From: Mesobacillus maritimus
GTDB lineage: Bacteria; Bacillota; Bacilli; Bacillales; Cytobacillaceae
DNA: 64,000 nt
Direction of reading: 5' to 3'
NCBI RefSeq assembly: GCF_019749255.1
Contig: NZ_JACWFH010000008.1
Coordinates: 1-64,000 of the forward strand
The translations under genes were made by a program, and so were the position numbers. The notes under the pieces were generated by a model. That model saw nothing but the letters and a program-made list of their open reading frames with translations, ran no database searches and was not told the DNA's origin. Below, piece after piece: positions 38,109-48,579 of the stretch. The first letter of the stretch is position 1; the number at the start of each line of letters is the position of its first letter.

Positions 38109-38114
38109 AAACAA

Positions 38115-38402
38115 ATATAATGTCATATTGAAAGATTGCCGTTGATGGGGAATAGTAATGAAGATCCACATGAAAAGAGAGGGAAAGTCCAAGGCTGAAA
38201 GCTTTTCCGCATGATGACTTGATGAATGAACACCTCGAAGGCTCCTTTTTGAAAATGGGCTACCCATTAGTAGGAAGGGACGTTGCAGGCGTTAACTGTA
38301 AAAGTGGAAGGCAGAAGATTGTCTTCAATTAGGGTGGCACCACGGGAAGCAAAAGCTCTCGTCCCTTGTTTTATAACAAGGAGACGGGGGCTTTTTTTAT
38401 TT
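38115..38402 (+). promoter_or_regulatory. T-box riboswitch of hisS-aspS
   Basis: tRNA-sensing leader. The stem I AG-bulge motif GGCTGAAAG is at about 38191-38199. The antiterminator T-box sequence AGGGTGGCACCACGG is at 38331-38345. The terminator hairpin (AGCTCTCGTCCCTTGTT ... AACAAGGAGACGGGGGCT) ends in T7 at about 38393-38399. The likely specifier is CAC (His) in TGAACACCTCG near 38226-38237. Uncharged tRNA-His would favour read-through into hisS and aspS. Confidence 0.92.
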
Positions 38403-38442
38403 ACATAAAAAAGCGAACTGAAGATGAAGGAGGTTGTCCGGC

Positions 38443-39720
38443 ATGTCAAAACAGATTCAAATACCGCGCGGGACACAAGATATTTTGCCAGGGGAAACGG
38501 AAAAATGGCAGTATATCGAGAATATAGCAAGAGAGATTTGTGAGAACTATCAATACAAAGAAATCCGAACGCCCATTTTTGAACATACAGAATTATTCCT
38601 ACGTGGAGTAGGCGATACGACCGATATTGTTCAAAAAGAAATGTACTCCTTCGAGGACCGTGGAGGAAGAGAACTGACATTAAGACCAGAAGGCACGGCT
38701 TCAACCGTAAGATCGTATGTTGAGCACAAAATGTTTGGCTTACCAAGTCAGCCAGTGAAACTGTATTATATGGGACCAATGTTTCGCTATGAGCGCCCAC
38801 AGGCCGGTCGTTACCGTCAATTTGTTCAATTTGGAGTCGAAGCGCTTGGAAGCAATGACCCAGCGATTGATGCAGAAGTCATTTCACTTGCGATGTCAAT
38901 CTATCAAAAGCTTGGATTAACGAAATTGAAGCTTGTGGTGAATAGCCTTGGTGATAAAGAAAGTCGCAAAGCTCACCGTGATGCGCTCATCGAACATTTT
39001 CAACCACGGATTGGGGAGTTTTGCGGTGACTGTCGGAACCGTCTTGAAAAAAATCCAATGCGCATTCTTGACTGTAAGGCAGACCGTGATCATGAGTTGA
39101 TGAAATCGGCACCGTCGATTATTAATTTCTTAAATGAGAGTTCAAGTGAGTACTTTTCCAAGGTGAAGCAATACTTAACGAATGTTGGCATTGAGTACGA
39201 ATTGGACCCGAACCTTGTTCGTGGCCTAGATTACTACAATCATACGGCATTCGAAATTATGAGTGATGCAGAAGGCTTTGGAGCGATAACGACCCTTTGT
39301 GGTGGTGGACGCTATAATGGCCTAGTCGAAGAAATTGGCGGACCAGAAACACCTGGGATTGGATTTGCCTTTAGTATTGAGCGTTTGCTTGCGGCATTGG
39401 ATGCAGAAGGGGTAGAACTTCCTATTGCCAATAAAATTGATTGCTATGTGGTATCACTTGGTGAAAAGGCTAAGGATTATACTGTCGGTCTTCTCCACCA
39501 GCTAAGAAGTGCTGGATTTTCGGCAGAAAGAGATTATCTCGACCGGAAAATAAAAGCACAGTTTAAAGCTGCTGACCGTTTTAAAGCAAAATACGTAGCT
39601 GTTTTAGGTGATGATGAGCTTGCAGAGAATAAGATTTCCTTGAAGTCAATGGAAGATGGTGGACAAACAGAATTGCCGCTAGACGCCTTTTTAGAAAAAT
39701 TTAAAGAACTATGTAAATAA
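38443..39720 (+). CDS. hisS: Histidyl-tRNA synthetase
   Basis: Class II synthetase, 425 aa. It starts [13 protein letters not shown]. Motif 2 lies in [18 protein letters not shown], the His-binding motifs are [14 protein letters not shown] and GGGRYNGL, and motif 3 is [14 protein letters not shown] 38443 follows AAGGAGG; a TTG three codons earlier overlaps that site. It is followed by aspS after 13 bp. Confidence 0.98.
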   Translation: MSKQIQIPRGTQDILPGETEKWQYIENIAREICENYQYKEIRTPIFEHTELFLRGVGDTTDIVQKEMYSFEDRGGRELTLRPEGTASTVRSYVEHKMFGLPSQPVKLYYMGPMFRYERPQAGRYRQFVQFGVEALGSNDPAIDAEVISLAMSIYQKLGLTKLKLVVNSLGDKESRKAHRDALIEHFQPRIGEFCGDCRNRLEKNPMRILDCKADRDHELMKSAPSIINFLNESSSEYFSKVKQYLTNVGIEYELDPNLVRGLDYYNHTAFEIMSDAEGFGAITTLCGGGRYNGLVEEIGGPETPGIGFAFSIERLLAALDAEGVELPIANKIDCYVVSLGEKAKDYTVGLLHQLRSAGFSAERDYLDRKIKAQFKAADRFKAKYVAVLGDDELAENKISLKSMEDGGQTELPLDAFLEKFKELCK

Positions 39721-39733
39721 AGGGGGAAACATC

Positions 39734-41512
39734 ATGTTTGGTAGATCGTATTTTTGCGGGGAGGTAACGGAACAAGCCATTGGTAAGTCCGTTACATTAA
39801 AAGGATGGGTTCAGAAACGTCGTGATTTGGGTGGATTGATTTTTATCGATCTAAGAGACCGTACAGGGATTGTACAAATTGTATTTAATCCGGATGTATC
39901 CAAAGAAGCGCTAGCGATAGCAGAAAAAGTTCGTTCCGAGTATGTTCTAAGTATTACAGGAAAAGTCGTAGAAAGAGCGGAAGGAACGGTTAACGATAAT
40001 CTAAAGACTGGTAAAGTGGAAGTAACAGCTGAGGATATTACGATTATTAACGAAGCGAAAACACCTCCATTTACGATTACCGACAAAACAGATGTTTCAG
40101 AGGACCTTCGTTTGAAGTACCGCTATCTTGATATGCGCCGTCCAGTTATGTTCGAAACGCTTAAAATGCGCCATCAAACAACGAAAGCAATTCGTGACTA
40201 TCTTGACAGTGAAGGCTTCTTAGATGTTGAAACACCAATTTTAACAAAGAGCACTCCTGAAGGAGCAAGAGATTATCTTGTGCCAAGTCGTGTACATCCA
40301 GGAGAATTTTATGCATTACCACAATCGCCACAAATTTTTAAACAGTTATTAATGGTTGGCGGCGTTGAACGTTATTACCAAATCGCCCGCTGTTTCCGTG
40401 ATGAGGACCTTCGCGCGGATCGTCAGCCAGAGTTTACACAAATTGATATTGAAACAAGCTTTATGAGTCAAGAAGACATTCTGTCACTGGCTGAAAAAAT
40501 GATGCAAAAGGTCATGAAAGAAGTAAAAGGCCTTGAAGTGGAAGCTCCATTTAAGCGTATGTCTTATGATGATGCCATGAGCCGTTTTGGTTCTGATAAG
40601 CCTGATACACGCTTTGGTCTTGAACTTGTCGATCTTTCGGAAGCAGTGAAAGATGCAGGATTTAAAGTGTTTACTGCCGCTGTTGAAAATGGAGGTCAAG
40701 TAAAAGCAATCAATGTTAAGGGAGCAGCTTCTCAATATTCTCGTAAAGATATTGATGGCCTAACAGAATTTGTTGCAATCTATGGAGCAAAAGGCTTAGC
40801 TTGGTTAAAAGTTGAGGAAGAAGGCTTGAAGGGTCCAATTTCGAAGTTTTTAACTGAAGAGGTTCAGGGAACAATCAAATCCTTGTTAGAGGCGGAAACG
40901 GGAGATTTAATCCTTTTCGTAGCGGATAAAAAGAAAGTCGTTGCCGATGCTCTTGGTGCCTTGCGCTTAAAATTAGGCAAAGACCTAGAGTTAATTGACG
41001 AATCAACATTCAACTTCCTTTGGATTACTGACTGGCCACTTTTAGAGTATGATGAGGAAGAAGGGCGTTACTATGCAGCCCATCATCCATTTACAATGCC
41101 AGTTCGGGAAGACTTAAGCTTGCTTGAAACTGATCCAGGCAGTGTACGAGCACAAGCATATGACTTAGTATTGAACGGTTATGAATTAGGTGGAGGTTCA
41201 TTACGTATATTTGAACGCGAAATCCAAGAGAAAATGTTTGAGGTGCTAGGCTTTACGAAAGAACAAGCCAATGAGCAATTCGGATTTTTGATGGAAGCTT
41301 TCGAGTATGGAACACCGCCACATGGTGGAATTGCCCTTGGTCTTGACCGAATGGTGATGTTACTTGCCGGTAGAACCAATCTTCGTGATACGATTGCCTT
41401 TCCAAAAACAGCAAGTGCAAGTTGCTTATTAACCAATGCTCCTGGAGAAGTCAGTGAGCAACAACTAGATGAGCTTAGTTTGTCACTAAAAGTTAACAAA
41501 GAAGTGGAATAA
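39734..41512 (+). CDS. aspS: Aspartyl-tRNA synthetase
   Basis: Class IIb synthetase of 592 aa. It has an N-terminal OB anticodon-binding fold (residues 1-110, [19 protein letters not shown]), catalytic motifs [24 protein letters not shown], a bacterial GAD insertion (about 290-420), and motif 3 [13 protein letters not shown]. It shares the hisS T-box. Whether it is a discriminating or non-discriminating form cannot be told from sequence by eye. Confidence 0.97.
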   Translation: MFGRSYFCGEVTEQAIGKSVTLKGWVQKRRDLGGLIFIDLRDRTGIVQIVFNPDVSKEALAIAEKVRSEYVLSITGKVVERAEGTVNDNLKTGKVEVTAEDITIINEAKTPPFTITDKTDVSEDLRLKYRYLDMRRPVMFETLKMRHQTTKAIRDYLDSEGFLDVETPILTKSTPEGARDYLVPSRVHPGEFYALPQSPQIFKQLLMVGGVERYYQIARCFRDEDLRADRQPEFTQIDIETSFMSQEDILSLAEKMMQKVMKEVKGLEVEAPFKRMSYDDAMSRFGSDKPDTRFGLELVDLSEAVKDAGFKVFTAAVENGGQVKAINVKGAASQYSRKDIDGLTEFVAIYGAKGLAWLKVEEEGLKGPISKFLTEEVQGTIKSLLEAETGDLILFVADKKKVVADALGALRLKLGKDLELIDESTFNFLWITDWPLLEYDEEEGRYYAAHHPFTMPVREDLSLLETDPGSVRAQAYDLVLNGYELGGGSLRIFEREIQEKMFEVLGFTKEQANEQFGFLMEAFEYGTPPHGGIALGLDRMVMLLAGRTNLRDTIAFPKTASASCLLTNAPGEVSEQQLDELSLSLKVNKEVE

Positions 41513-41529
41513 AATGGAATTGCAGTAGC

Positions 41530-41558
41530 TTGAACTTCGCATGTCCATGTGATATATT
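41530..41558 (+). promoter_or_regulatory. sigma-A promoter of 6S RNA
   Basis: TTGAAC at 41530-41535, a 17-bp spacer, TATATT at 41553-41558, about 7 bp before the predicted RNA start. Confidence 0.7.
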
Positions 41559-41564
41559 TTTATT

Positions 41565-41770
41565 AAAGATAAGAGTTCCTGATGTGTTCGTTGTATAACC
41601 TAAAGTTTTGACCGAACATTTCTACCTTCGGGAGTCCGGGGTTCTCTAAACAAAGTAAATGCCTCTTGGAATAGAGGACTTGCAAAGTTTGGGACAGGGC
41701 ACCTACCTGCTCAGAGCGGGATCAAAACGAAGGCACCAAAAGCGACGGCATAATTGGGACTCTTACCCTC
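41565..41770 (+). ncRNA. bsrA: 6S RNA (6S-1/BsrA type)
   Basis: Regulatory RNA that mimics an open promoter and sequesters sigma-A RNA polymerase. The ends form a closing stem TAAGAGTTCC (41570-41579) / GGGACTCTTA (41756-41765). The 5' part, TCCTGATGTGTTCGTTGTAT followed by CCTAAAGTTTTGACCGAACA, closely matches B. subtilis 6S-1 RNA, as does the 3' AAAAGCGACGGCATAA segment. A location just downstream of aspS also fits bsrA. Ends are approximate. Confidence 0.88.
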
Positions 41771-41781
41771 ATACGACATCA

Positions 41782-41812
41782 AACTCCATGTATCACTACA
41801 TGGAGTTTTTTT
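41782..41812 (+). terminator. terminator after 6S RNA
   Basis: AACTCCATGTA-(4 nt)-TACATGGAGTT, an 11-bp stem followed by TTTTT. Confidence 0.92.
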
Positions 41813-41949
41813 ATGTTTAAGCTGCTTTTTTTCAATATTAATCCTATATAATTACTTGTTTTTGAAATAAAGTATGATATATTGTTTAGCGGGAATAAGA
41901 ATAATAGACGAAAATATGTGGAACTGATCCTAGTTTGGAGTGAGAATAT

Positions 41950-42711
41950 ATGCTTCATCAATTTTCAAGAAATGAATTGGCTATAGGCACTGAAGGCCTC
42001 GATATTATGAAAAATAGTACGGTTGCCGTCCTCGGGATTGGCGGAGTCGGCTCGTTTGCGGCTGAAGCCCTGGCCCGTTCCGGAGTGGGGAGACTTATCC
42101 TCGTGGATAAAGACGATGTTGATATTACCAATGTAAATCGTCAGCTTATTGCGCTGTTGTCTACGGTTGGTCGTCCAAAGGTGGAACTGATGGAAGAACG
42201 GATTCGCGACATCAATCCTGATTGTGAAGTGATTGCGTTAAAAATGTTCTATACAGAGGAAACGTACGAGCAATTCTTTAGCTATGGCTTAGATTTTGTA
42301 GTTGATGCGTCAGATACGATTTCTTATAAAATTCATCTAGCGAAGGAATGCCTAAAACGTGGGATTCCAATTATATCAAGCATGGGTGCAGCCAATAAAA
42401 TGGATCCAACCCGCTTTCAAATTGCGGATATTTCGAAAACGCATACCGATCCACTGGCAAAAGTGATTCGAACTCGTTTACGTAAAGAAGGCATTCACAA
42501 AGGAGTAACCGTTGTGTTTTCCGATGAAAGCCCGATTGTATCTCTTGAAGAGGTCAATAAAGTGGTTGGGAAACCAGACGCCCCAATTCGCAAGGCAAAG
42601 ATGCCACCTTCCTCCAATGCCTTTGTACCATCAGCATGCGGCTTAATTATGGCTAGCTACGTGGTCCGTCAACTATTGAAGGATATAAAAATTCATCGTG
42701 TGAATGATTAG
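41950..42711 (+). CDS. tcdA: tRNA threonylcarbamoyladenosine dehydratase
   Basis: E1-like ATP-dependent enzyme that cyclises t6A to ct6A at tRNA position 37. The nucleotide-binding motif is VLGIGGVGSFAAEALARSG (residues 28-46), with the E1 signature NVNRQL and DASDTISYKI. The 253 aa are normal; GGAGTGAG precedes ATG 41950. It is YrvM in B. subtilis, also downstream of aspS. Confidence 0.94.
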   Translation: MLHQFSRNELAIGTEGLDIMKNSTVAVLGIGGVGSFAAEALARSGVGRLILVDKDDVDITNVNRQLIALLSTVGRPKVELMEERIRDINPDCEVIALKMFYTEETYEQFFSYGLDFVVDASDTISYKIHLAKECLKRGIPIISSMGAANKMDPTRFQIADISKTHTDPLAKVIRTRLRKEGIHKGVTVVFSDESPIVSLEEVNKVVGKPDAPIRKAKMPPSSNAFVPSACGLIMASYVVRQLLKDIKIHRVND

Positions 42712-42713
42712 GA

Positions 42714-42745
42714 AAAGGAGATCCAATTTTGGGTCTCTTTTTTCT
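42714..42745 (+). terminator. terminator of tcdA
   Basis: GAGATCC-(6 nt)-GGGTCTC stem (one G-T pair) with A-rich left and TTTTTTCTCTTTT right flank. Confidence 0.85.
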
Positions 42746-42790
42746 CTTTTGGACATTATGGAGTGTGTTTGTGAGTGGGTATAACGAAAA

Positions 42791-43238
42791 GGGGTCTTAT
42801 GAAGAGTTCATAGAACACGTTTGTGAAAGGATTCAACGAAAAGGGGTCTTATGAAGAATTCATAGAGCACGTTTGTGAGAGGATTCAACGAAAACCGGTC
42901 TTATGAAGAGTTCATAGAGCACGTTTGTGAAAGGATTCAACGAAAACCGGTCTTATGAAGAGTTCATAGAGCACGTTTGTGAGAGGATTCAACGAAAAAC
43001 GGTCTTATGAAGAGTTCATAGAGCACGTTTGTGAGAGGATTCAATGAAATACGGTCTTATGAAAAGTTCATGGAGCACGTTTGTGAGTAGATTCACTGAA
43101 AACCGGTCTTATGAAGAGTTCATAGAGCACTGTTTAGGATAGATCACAGAAAAAATGGTCTTATGAAGAGTTTATGCAGCACATTAGAAGATGGATTCAA
43201 CGAAAAATGGTCTCATGAAGAATTCATGAAGACCATTT
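42791..43238. repeat. 52-bp tandem hairpin array between tcdA and rarA
   Basis: About eight units of 52 bp, the first three starting at 42791, 42843 and 42895, drift in the last two. Each has the mini-hairpin TATGAA-GAG-TTCATA inside GGTCTTATGAAGAGTTCATA, then GAGCACGTTTGTGAGAGGAT and TTCAACGAAAA. The last copy is altered into a longer stem: AAATGGTCTCATGAA pairs with TTCATGAAGACCATTT with one bulge (about 43205-43238). No gene lies between 42712 and 43283. Confidence 0.92.
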
Positions 43239-43283
43239 CTGATCATATATTACGTAATAGAAGGTGAAAAGTTCCACCGGCAC

Positions 43284-44558
43284 CTATTTCCTCATCCCCA
43301 TAATCTTTTCATACACCATAGCTAAGGCTTGTTCAAATTTCCCAGTCTTTTTCGGTTTGAAATACACTTTTCCTTTTAATTTATCAGGAAGGTACTGCTG
43401 TTTCACCCAACCACCTTCATAATCATGCGGATATTTGTACCCAATACCACGGCCGAGCTCTTTTGCACTTTTATAATGAGCGTCACGTAAATGGTCGGGA
43501 ACTTCCCCGCTTTTGCCGGCACGAATGTCAGCTAAGGCATCGTCAATAGCCATAATGGCTGAATTGGATTTAGGTGATAAACAGAGTTCGATAACAGCAT
43601 TGGCTAACGGAATTCTAGCTTCTGGAAAGCCGACGCGCTCGGCTGTTTCAATCGCAGCGAGCGTCCGAGCCCCAGCTTGGGGGTTAGCTAGACCAATATC
43701 CTCATAGGCGATGACAAGCATTCTCCTACTGATGCTAATTAAATCGCCTGCTTCAATCAACCGCCCTAAATAATGAAGGGCTGCGTTAACATCACTCCCA
43801 CGAATGGATTTTTGAAATCCTGAGAGAACATCATAATGCGCGTCTCCATCTTTGTCGTGAGCAAGGCTCTTTTTCTGCATACATTCTTCTGCTGTATCTA
43901 AGTTAATCTTAATTTTACCTGCTTTATTTGCTTCAGTAGACAAAACCGCAAGCTCAAGTGCGTTTAATGAACTGCGAACATCCCCGTTTGAAGCGGTAGC
44001 GAAATGATCCATTGCGTCGTCGTTCAATTCGACTAAGTATTCTCCTAAGCCTCTTTCTTTATCGGTAAGTGCTCTCATTAAAGCGACCTTGATATCCTCA
44101 GGTTCTAGCGGCTTTAGTTCGAAAATCTGACACCGGCTCCGAATCGCGGGGTTAATGGCATGGTACGGATTACTCGTGGTCGCACCTATTAAGGTGATCA
44201 TTCCATTTTCTAAGTAGGGCAAAAGGAAATCCTGCTTCGCCTTGTCAAGACGATGGACTTCGTCAAGGAGAAGGATTACTTTCCCGGACATCTTTGCTTC
44301 AGCAGCGACGATTTCCATATCTTTTTTATTATTTGTAACGGCATTCAATGTTCGAAACGCATATTGTGTGCTCCCTGCAATGGCTGAGGCAATCGACGTT
44401 TTTCCAATTCCAGGCGGACCATATAAAATCATTGAGCTTAGTTGCCGTGCTTTGACCATACGATAAATCATTTTTCCTTCGCCAACGAGATGTCTTTGAC
44501 CGATGACCTCATCAATTGTCCGCGGCCTCATTCTGAATGCAAGTGGCTTAATGCTCAT
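43284..44558 (-). CDS. rarA: Replication-associated recombination protein RarA (MgsA/YrvN)
   Basis: AAA+ ATPase related to clamp loaders and RuvB that acts at stalled forks. Walker A is YGPPGIGKTS (about residues 45-54), Walker B LLDEVHRLDK, then the C-terminal tetramerisation domain with DVNAALHYLGRLIEAGD. ATG 44558 with GGAGTGAGG upstream on the minus strand gives 424 aa. The open frame continues 68 codons further, through the divergent promoter region, and is rejected. Confidence 0.94.
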   Translation of the reverse strand: MSIKPLAFRMRPRTIDEVIGQRHLVGEGKMIYRMVKARQLSSMILYGPPGIGKTSIASAIAGSTQYAFRTLNAVTNNKKDMEIVAAEAKMSGKVILLLDEVHRLDKAKQDFLLPYLENGMITLIGATTSNPYHAINPAIRSRCQIFELKPLEPEDIKVALMRALTDKERGLGEYLVELNDDAMDHFATASNGDVRSSLNALELAVLSTEANKAGKIKINLDTAEECMQKKSLAHDKDGDAHYDVLSGFQKSIRGSDVNAALHYLGRLIEAGDLISISRRMLVIAYEDIGLANPQAGARTLAAIETAERVGFPEARIPLANAVIELCLSPKSNSAIMAIDDALADIRAGKSGEVPDHLRDAHYKSAKELGRGIGYKYPHDYEGGWVKQQYLPDKLKGKVYFKPKKTGKFEQALAMVYEKIMGMRK

Positions 44559-44641
44559 GAACCTCACTCCATCAGTAATCAAATATGATTTTACTGTATC
44601 ACACCTTCTAAAGTAGGCAAATGTATATGGCTTAAAAGATA

Positions 44642-44650
44642 TGATATAAT
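44642..44650 (+). promoter_or_regulatory. extended -10 promoter for the YczE-like gene and cymR
   Basis: TGA-TATAAT, a consensus extended -10, ends 42 bp before the TTG start of the membrane-protein gene. No clear -35. Confidence 0.6.
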
Positions 44651-44692
44651 GGCTAATGCCTATCAAAATACTTAGAAATGCTGGTGACACAA

Positions 44693-45379
44693 TTGTTAAA
44701 GAAAAGAGGGCAAGTAGTCCCAAGGATAGCCATTTATTTAGTTGGATTACTGTTGATGGCACTCGGGATTGTACTACTGCTTAAAAGTGACTTTGGTGTT
44801 GCCCCGTGGGATGTACTTCACGTTGGTTTATATTATAATCTTGGTCTGACAATTGGATCATGGACGATCATTGCAGGAGTGGTAATTTTAACAGTTTCAG
44901 CGATTATCGCAAAAGAGATTCCACAAATTGGTGCTTTTACAAATATGCTACTAGTCGGGATGTTTATTGATTTATATTTATTACTTGGTTTTATTGTGAC
45001 TCCTGACCATATCATTGGCAAAATCGTTATGTTTGCCTTTGGATTATTGTTCTCAGGTTATGGAATGGGCATTTACATCTCGGCTCAGTTTGGAGCAGGG
45101 CCACGTGATAGTCTTATGATTGCCGTATCAGAGCGGTTTGGCTGGAGTATCCGCTCGGTTCGCAGTGTCATTGAAGTTGTAGCTCTTGTTATCGGTTGGG
45201 GACTCGGGGGACCTGTTTTTTGGGGAACGATTGCTTTTGGTGTAAGCATCGGTCCAATTTCCGGCATGGCTCTGCCACATTGCAGAACGATGACCAACTG
45301 GTGGCTAGCTAAATTAAAGGATAAACAAGCAAGAAAACATATGGGAGAAGAAAAAACGAATAGGGGTGCTTTTTTATGA
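44693..45379 (+). CDS. YczE/YyaS/YitT-family membrane protein
   Basis: About 228 aa with five predicted helices. Motifs are LLKSDFGVAPWDVLHVGL and GAGPRDSLMIAVSERFGWSIRSVR, typical of YczE-like proteins. Function unknown; B. subtilis YczE has been linked to surfactin export conditions. TTG 44693 has GGTGA five bases upstream; ATG 44678 (five codons longer) lacks a site. It overlaps cymR by ATGA, so the two are probably co-translated. I do not recall this gene at this position in B. subtilis. Confidence 0.82.
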   Translation: MLKKRGQVVPRIAIYLVGLLLMALGIVLLLKSDFGVAPWDVLHVGLYYNLGLTIGSWTIIAGVVILTVSAIIAKEIPQIGAFTNMLLVGMFIDLYLLLGFIVTPDHIIGKIVMFAFGLLFSGYGMGIYISAQFGAGPRDSLMIAVSERFGWSIRSVRSVIEVVALVIGWGLGGPVFWGTIAFGVSIGPISGMALPHCRTMTNWWLAKLKDKQARKHMGEEKTNRGAFL

Positions 45380-45804
45380 AAATATCTACAAAAGGACGCT
45401 ACGGGATGACAATTATGATTGAACTAGCGAAAAACCACGGTGAAGGTCCAGTATCGCTAAAATCAATCGCCCAGACACATGATTTGTCTGAGCACTATTT
45501 GGAGCAGCTTGTGGCACCATTACGAAATGCTGGCCTGGTTAGGAGTATTAGGGGTGCCTACGGCGGGTATGTATTGACGGATGAGCCGTCCAAAATTACG
45601 GCGGGTGACATCATTCGTGTTCTTGAAGGGCCGATTGTCCTTGTTGAAGGGATTGAAAACGAAGCGCCTGCTCAAAGGGAACTTTGGATTCGAATTCGAG
45701 ATGCAATTAAAAGAGTGCTTGACCATACAACCATCGAGGATTTAGCTAATCATACAGAAGAAGAGGACAATGGGATCTCCGATGCCTATATGTTTTATAT
45801 ATAA
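45376..45804 (+). CDS. cymR: CymR, cysteine metabolism repressor (Rrf2 family)
   Basis: Master repressor of sulfur assimilation that works in complex with CysK. The Rrf2 winged helix is MKISTKGRYGMTIMIELAK, then LSEHYLEQLVAPLRNAGLV and RGAYGGYVL. It has no cysteine residues, unlike the iron-sulfur Rrf2 member IscR, which supports CymR. 142 aa (B. subtilis 138). It precedes iscS-mnmA, linking repression of cysteine genes with cysteine use. Confidence 0.92.
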   Translation: MKISTKGRYGMTIMIELAKNHGEGPVSLKSIAQTHDLSEHYLEQLVAPLRNAGLVRSIRGAYGGYVLTDEPSKITAGDIIRVLEGPIVLVEGIENEAPAQRELWIRIRDAIKRVLDHTTIEDLANHTEEEDNGISDAYMFYI

Positions 45805-45830
45805 TAAAGGCTGTTTTCGTAAAAGTTGTT

Positions 45831-45986
45831 GCTAAAATCCTAAAGCCGATTTTAGCGTAACTTCAGCTAGTTATTAGGTTTTAAATTAGTTTGCACGCTC
45901 TTTTCGCATTAATGAACTTTTGTAGCTCAGCATGTGCTAGCATAAGGGTTTTGTACGTTAAAAGTAACAAAATTTGAGAAAAGAGC
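45831..45986. other. structured intergenic region before iscS
   Basis: A perfect 9-bp hairpin GCTAAAATC / GATTTTAGC (45831-45839, 45848-45856) follows cymR, and GCTCTTTTC (45897-45905) can pair with GAAAAGAGC (45978-45986). Segments in it (GCTGTTTTCGTAAA..GTTGTTGCTA, then TTTTGTACGTTAAAAGTAA) recur in the same order, diverged, at 48404-48470 before yrrB. Nature unknown. Confidence 0.4.
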
Positions 45987-46022
45987 TAAATAAACAACTA
46001 GTTATTTAAAGAAGGTGTCTTT

Positions 46023-47165
46023 TTGGAAAAAATTTATTTAGATCATGCTGCGACCTCGCCAATTCATCCGCAGGTTATTCGGAGAATGATGGAAGTTATG
46101 GAAGGTCAATTTGGTAATCCGTCTAGCATTCACTCCTTTGGACGTGAAACGAGACAAATTTTAGATGAGACTAGAGAAGAACTTGCTAGGAGCATCAATG
46201 CAAAGGAAAATAATATTATTTTAACCAGTGGTGGCACTGAGGCAGATAACTTGGCAGTCCTTGGCTACGCTGAAAAAAATAGTCATCTGGGAAGGCATGT
46301 TATCACATCACAGATTGAACATCATGCCATTCTCCATAGCTGTCAGGAACTAGAAAAACGAGGTTTCGAAGTGACGTATTTGCCTGTGGATGAGAAAGGG
46401 TGTATTTCCATTGATGCTTTTCAAGCAGCATTAAGGGAAGATACAATTCTTGTAACGATCATGTACGGGAACAATGAAGTTGGTTCCATTCAGCCTATCA
46501 GGGAAATTGGTGATATTCTCAATGGACATCAAGCAGTTTTTCATACAGATGCTGTTCAAGCTTATGGGGTTGAAAAGCTTGATGTAGAGGATTTAAAAGT
46601 GGATATGCTTTCCGTTTCAGCACATAAAATTAACGGACCAAAGGGTGTTGGTTTTCTTTATGTGCGCGAGGGAATCTCTCTTTCCCCAAGAGCCTTTGGT
46701 GGTGAGCAGGAACGAAAACGCCGAGCAGGAACTGAAAATGTTCCCGCAATCGCAGGTTTCCGTGAGGCTGCTAAAATAGCCCTAGAGGAAATAGAAGAAA
46801 AGCAAAAGCTTTATCAAGAATTTAAAAGTATCTTTATTGAGAGTCTTAAAAAGAACCAAATTTCTTTCGACCTGAACGGTTTACTTGATAAAAGCTTGCC
46901 TCATGTCTTAAACTTAAGCTTTCCGGGAACAAATGTTGAAGCCATGCTTGTCAATCTTGACCTTGCCGGGGTCGCAGTCTCAAGTGGATCGGCTTGTACA
47001 GCTGGTTCCATTGAGCCATCCCATGTTCTTGTGGCGATGTTTGGCAAGAACTCTGATCGATTAACGAACTCGATTCGTTTCAGTTTCGGTTTAAATAATA
47101 CGAAAGAGGAAGTTGCAAAGGCTGCAGAAGAAACAGCGAAAGTGGTAAAAAGACTTAATCGCTGA
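46023..47165 (+). CDS. iscS: Cysteine desulfurase IscS-type (YrvO)
   Basis: PLP enzyme supplying persulfide sulfur, mainly to MnmA for tRNA 2-thiouridine. The PLP lysine is K202 (SAHKINGPKG) and the active cysteine C325 (SSGSACTAGS). The 380-aa product starts at TTG 46023 after AAGAAGGTG. The next gene is mnmA, its known partner in Bacillus. Confidence 0.95.
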   Translation: MEKIYLDHAATSPIHPQVIRRMMEVMEGQFGNPSSIHSFGRETRQILDETREELARSINAKENNIILTSGGTEADNLAVLGYAEKNSHLGRHVITSQIEHHAILHSCQELEKRGFEVTYLPVDEKGCISIDAFQAALREDTILVTIMYGNNEVGSIQPIREIGDILNGHQAVFHTDAVQAYGVEKLDVEDLKVDMLSVSAHKINGPKGVGFLYVREGISLSPRAFGGEQERKRRAGTENVPAIAGFREAAKIALEEIEEKQKLYQEFKSIFIESLKKNQISFDLNGLLDKSLPHVLNLSFPGTNVEAMLVNLDLAGVAVSSGSACTAGSIEPSHVLVAMFGKNSDRLTNSIRFSFGLNNTKEEVAKAAEETAKVVKRLNR

Positions 47166-47204
47166 GGGGTACCTGGTAAAAGAGAAATACAATAAGTGAG
47201 GTGA

Positions 47205-48329
<1,125 letters not shown>

Positions 48330-48337
48330 TGTCTTAG

Positions 48338-48372
48338 TCCCCGGCTCTTGGGTAGCCGGGGATTTTCTAATT
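48338..48372 (+). terminator. terminator of iscS-mnmA
   Basis: TCCCCGGCT / AGCCGGGGA stem with an 8-nt loop, followed by TTTTCT. Confidence 0.85.
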
Positions 48373-48579
48373 AAATAGAGATGGTTATGATATACTTTTC
48401 GCAGAAGCTGATTTCGTAAATCATGTTGTTACTATCTAAGATAAGCGTTTTCGTACGTTATAGTAAATGTGTAAGCTTTTTCCTCAAATTTGCAAGCTAT
48501 TTTGTAGTGGAATAGGGCTTAAGTGCCCAATAGCAACCCAGTTTGAAAAAAGGCATTATCAGAAATGGAGCGTGTAAGG

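Noticed and set aside
44559-44762. 68-codon upstream extension of RarA
   Set aside because: It runs through the divergent promoter, whereas GGAGTGAGG sits before ATG 44558 and the length then matches B. subtilis.
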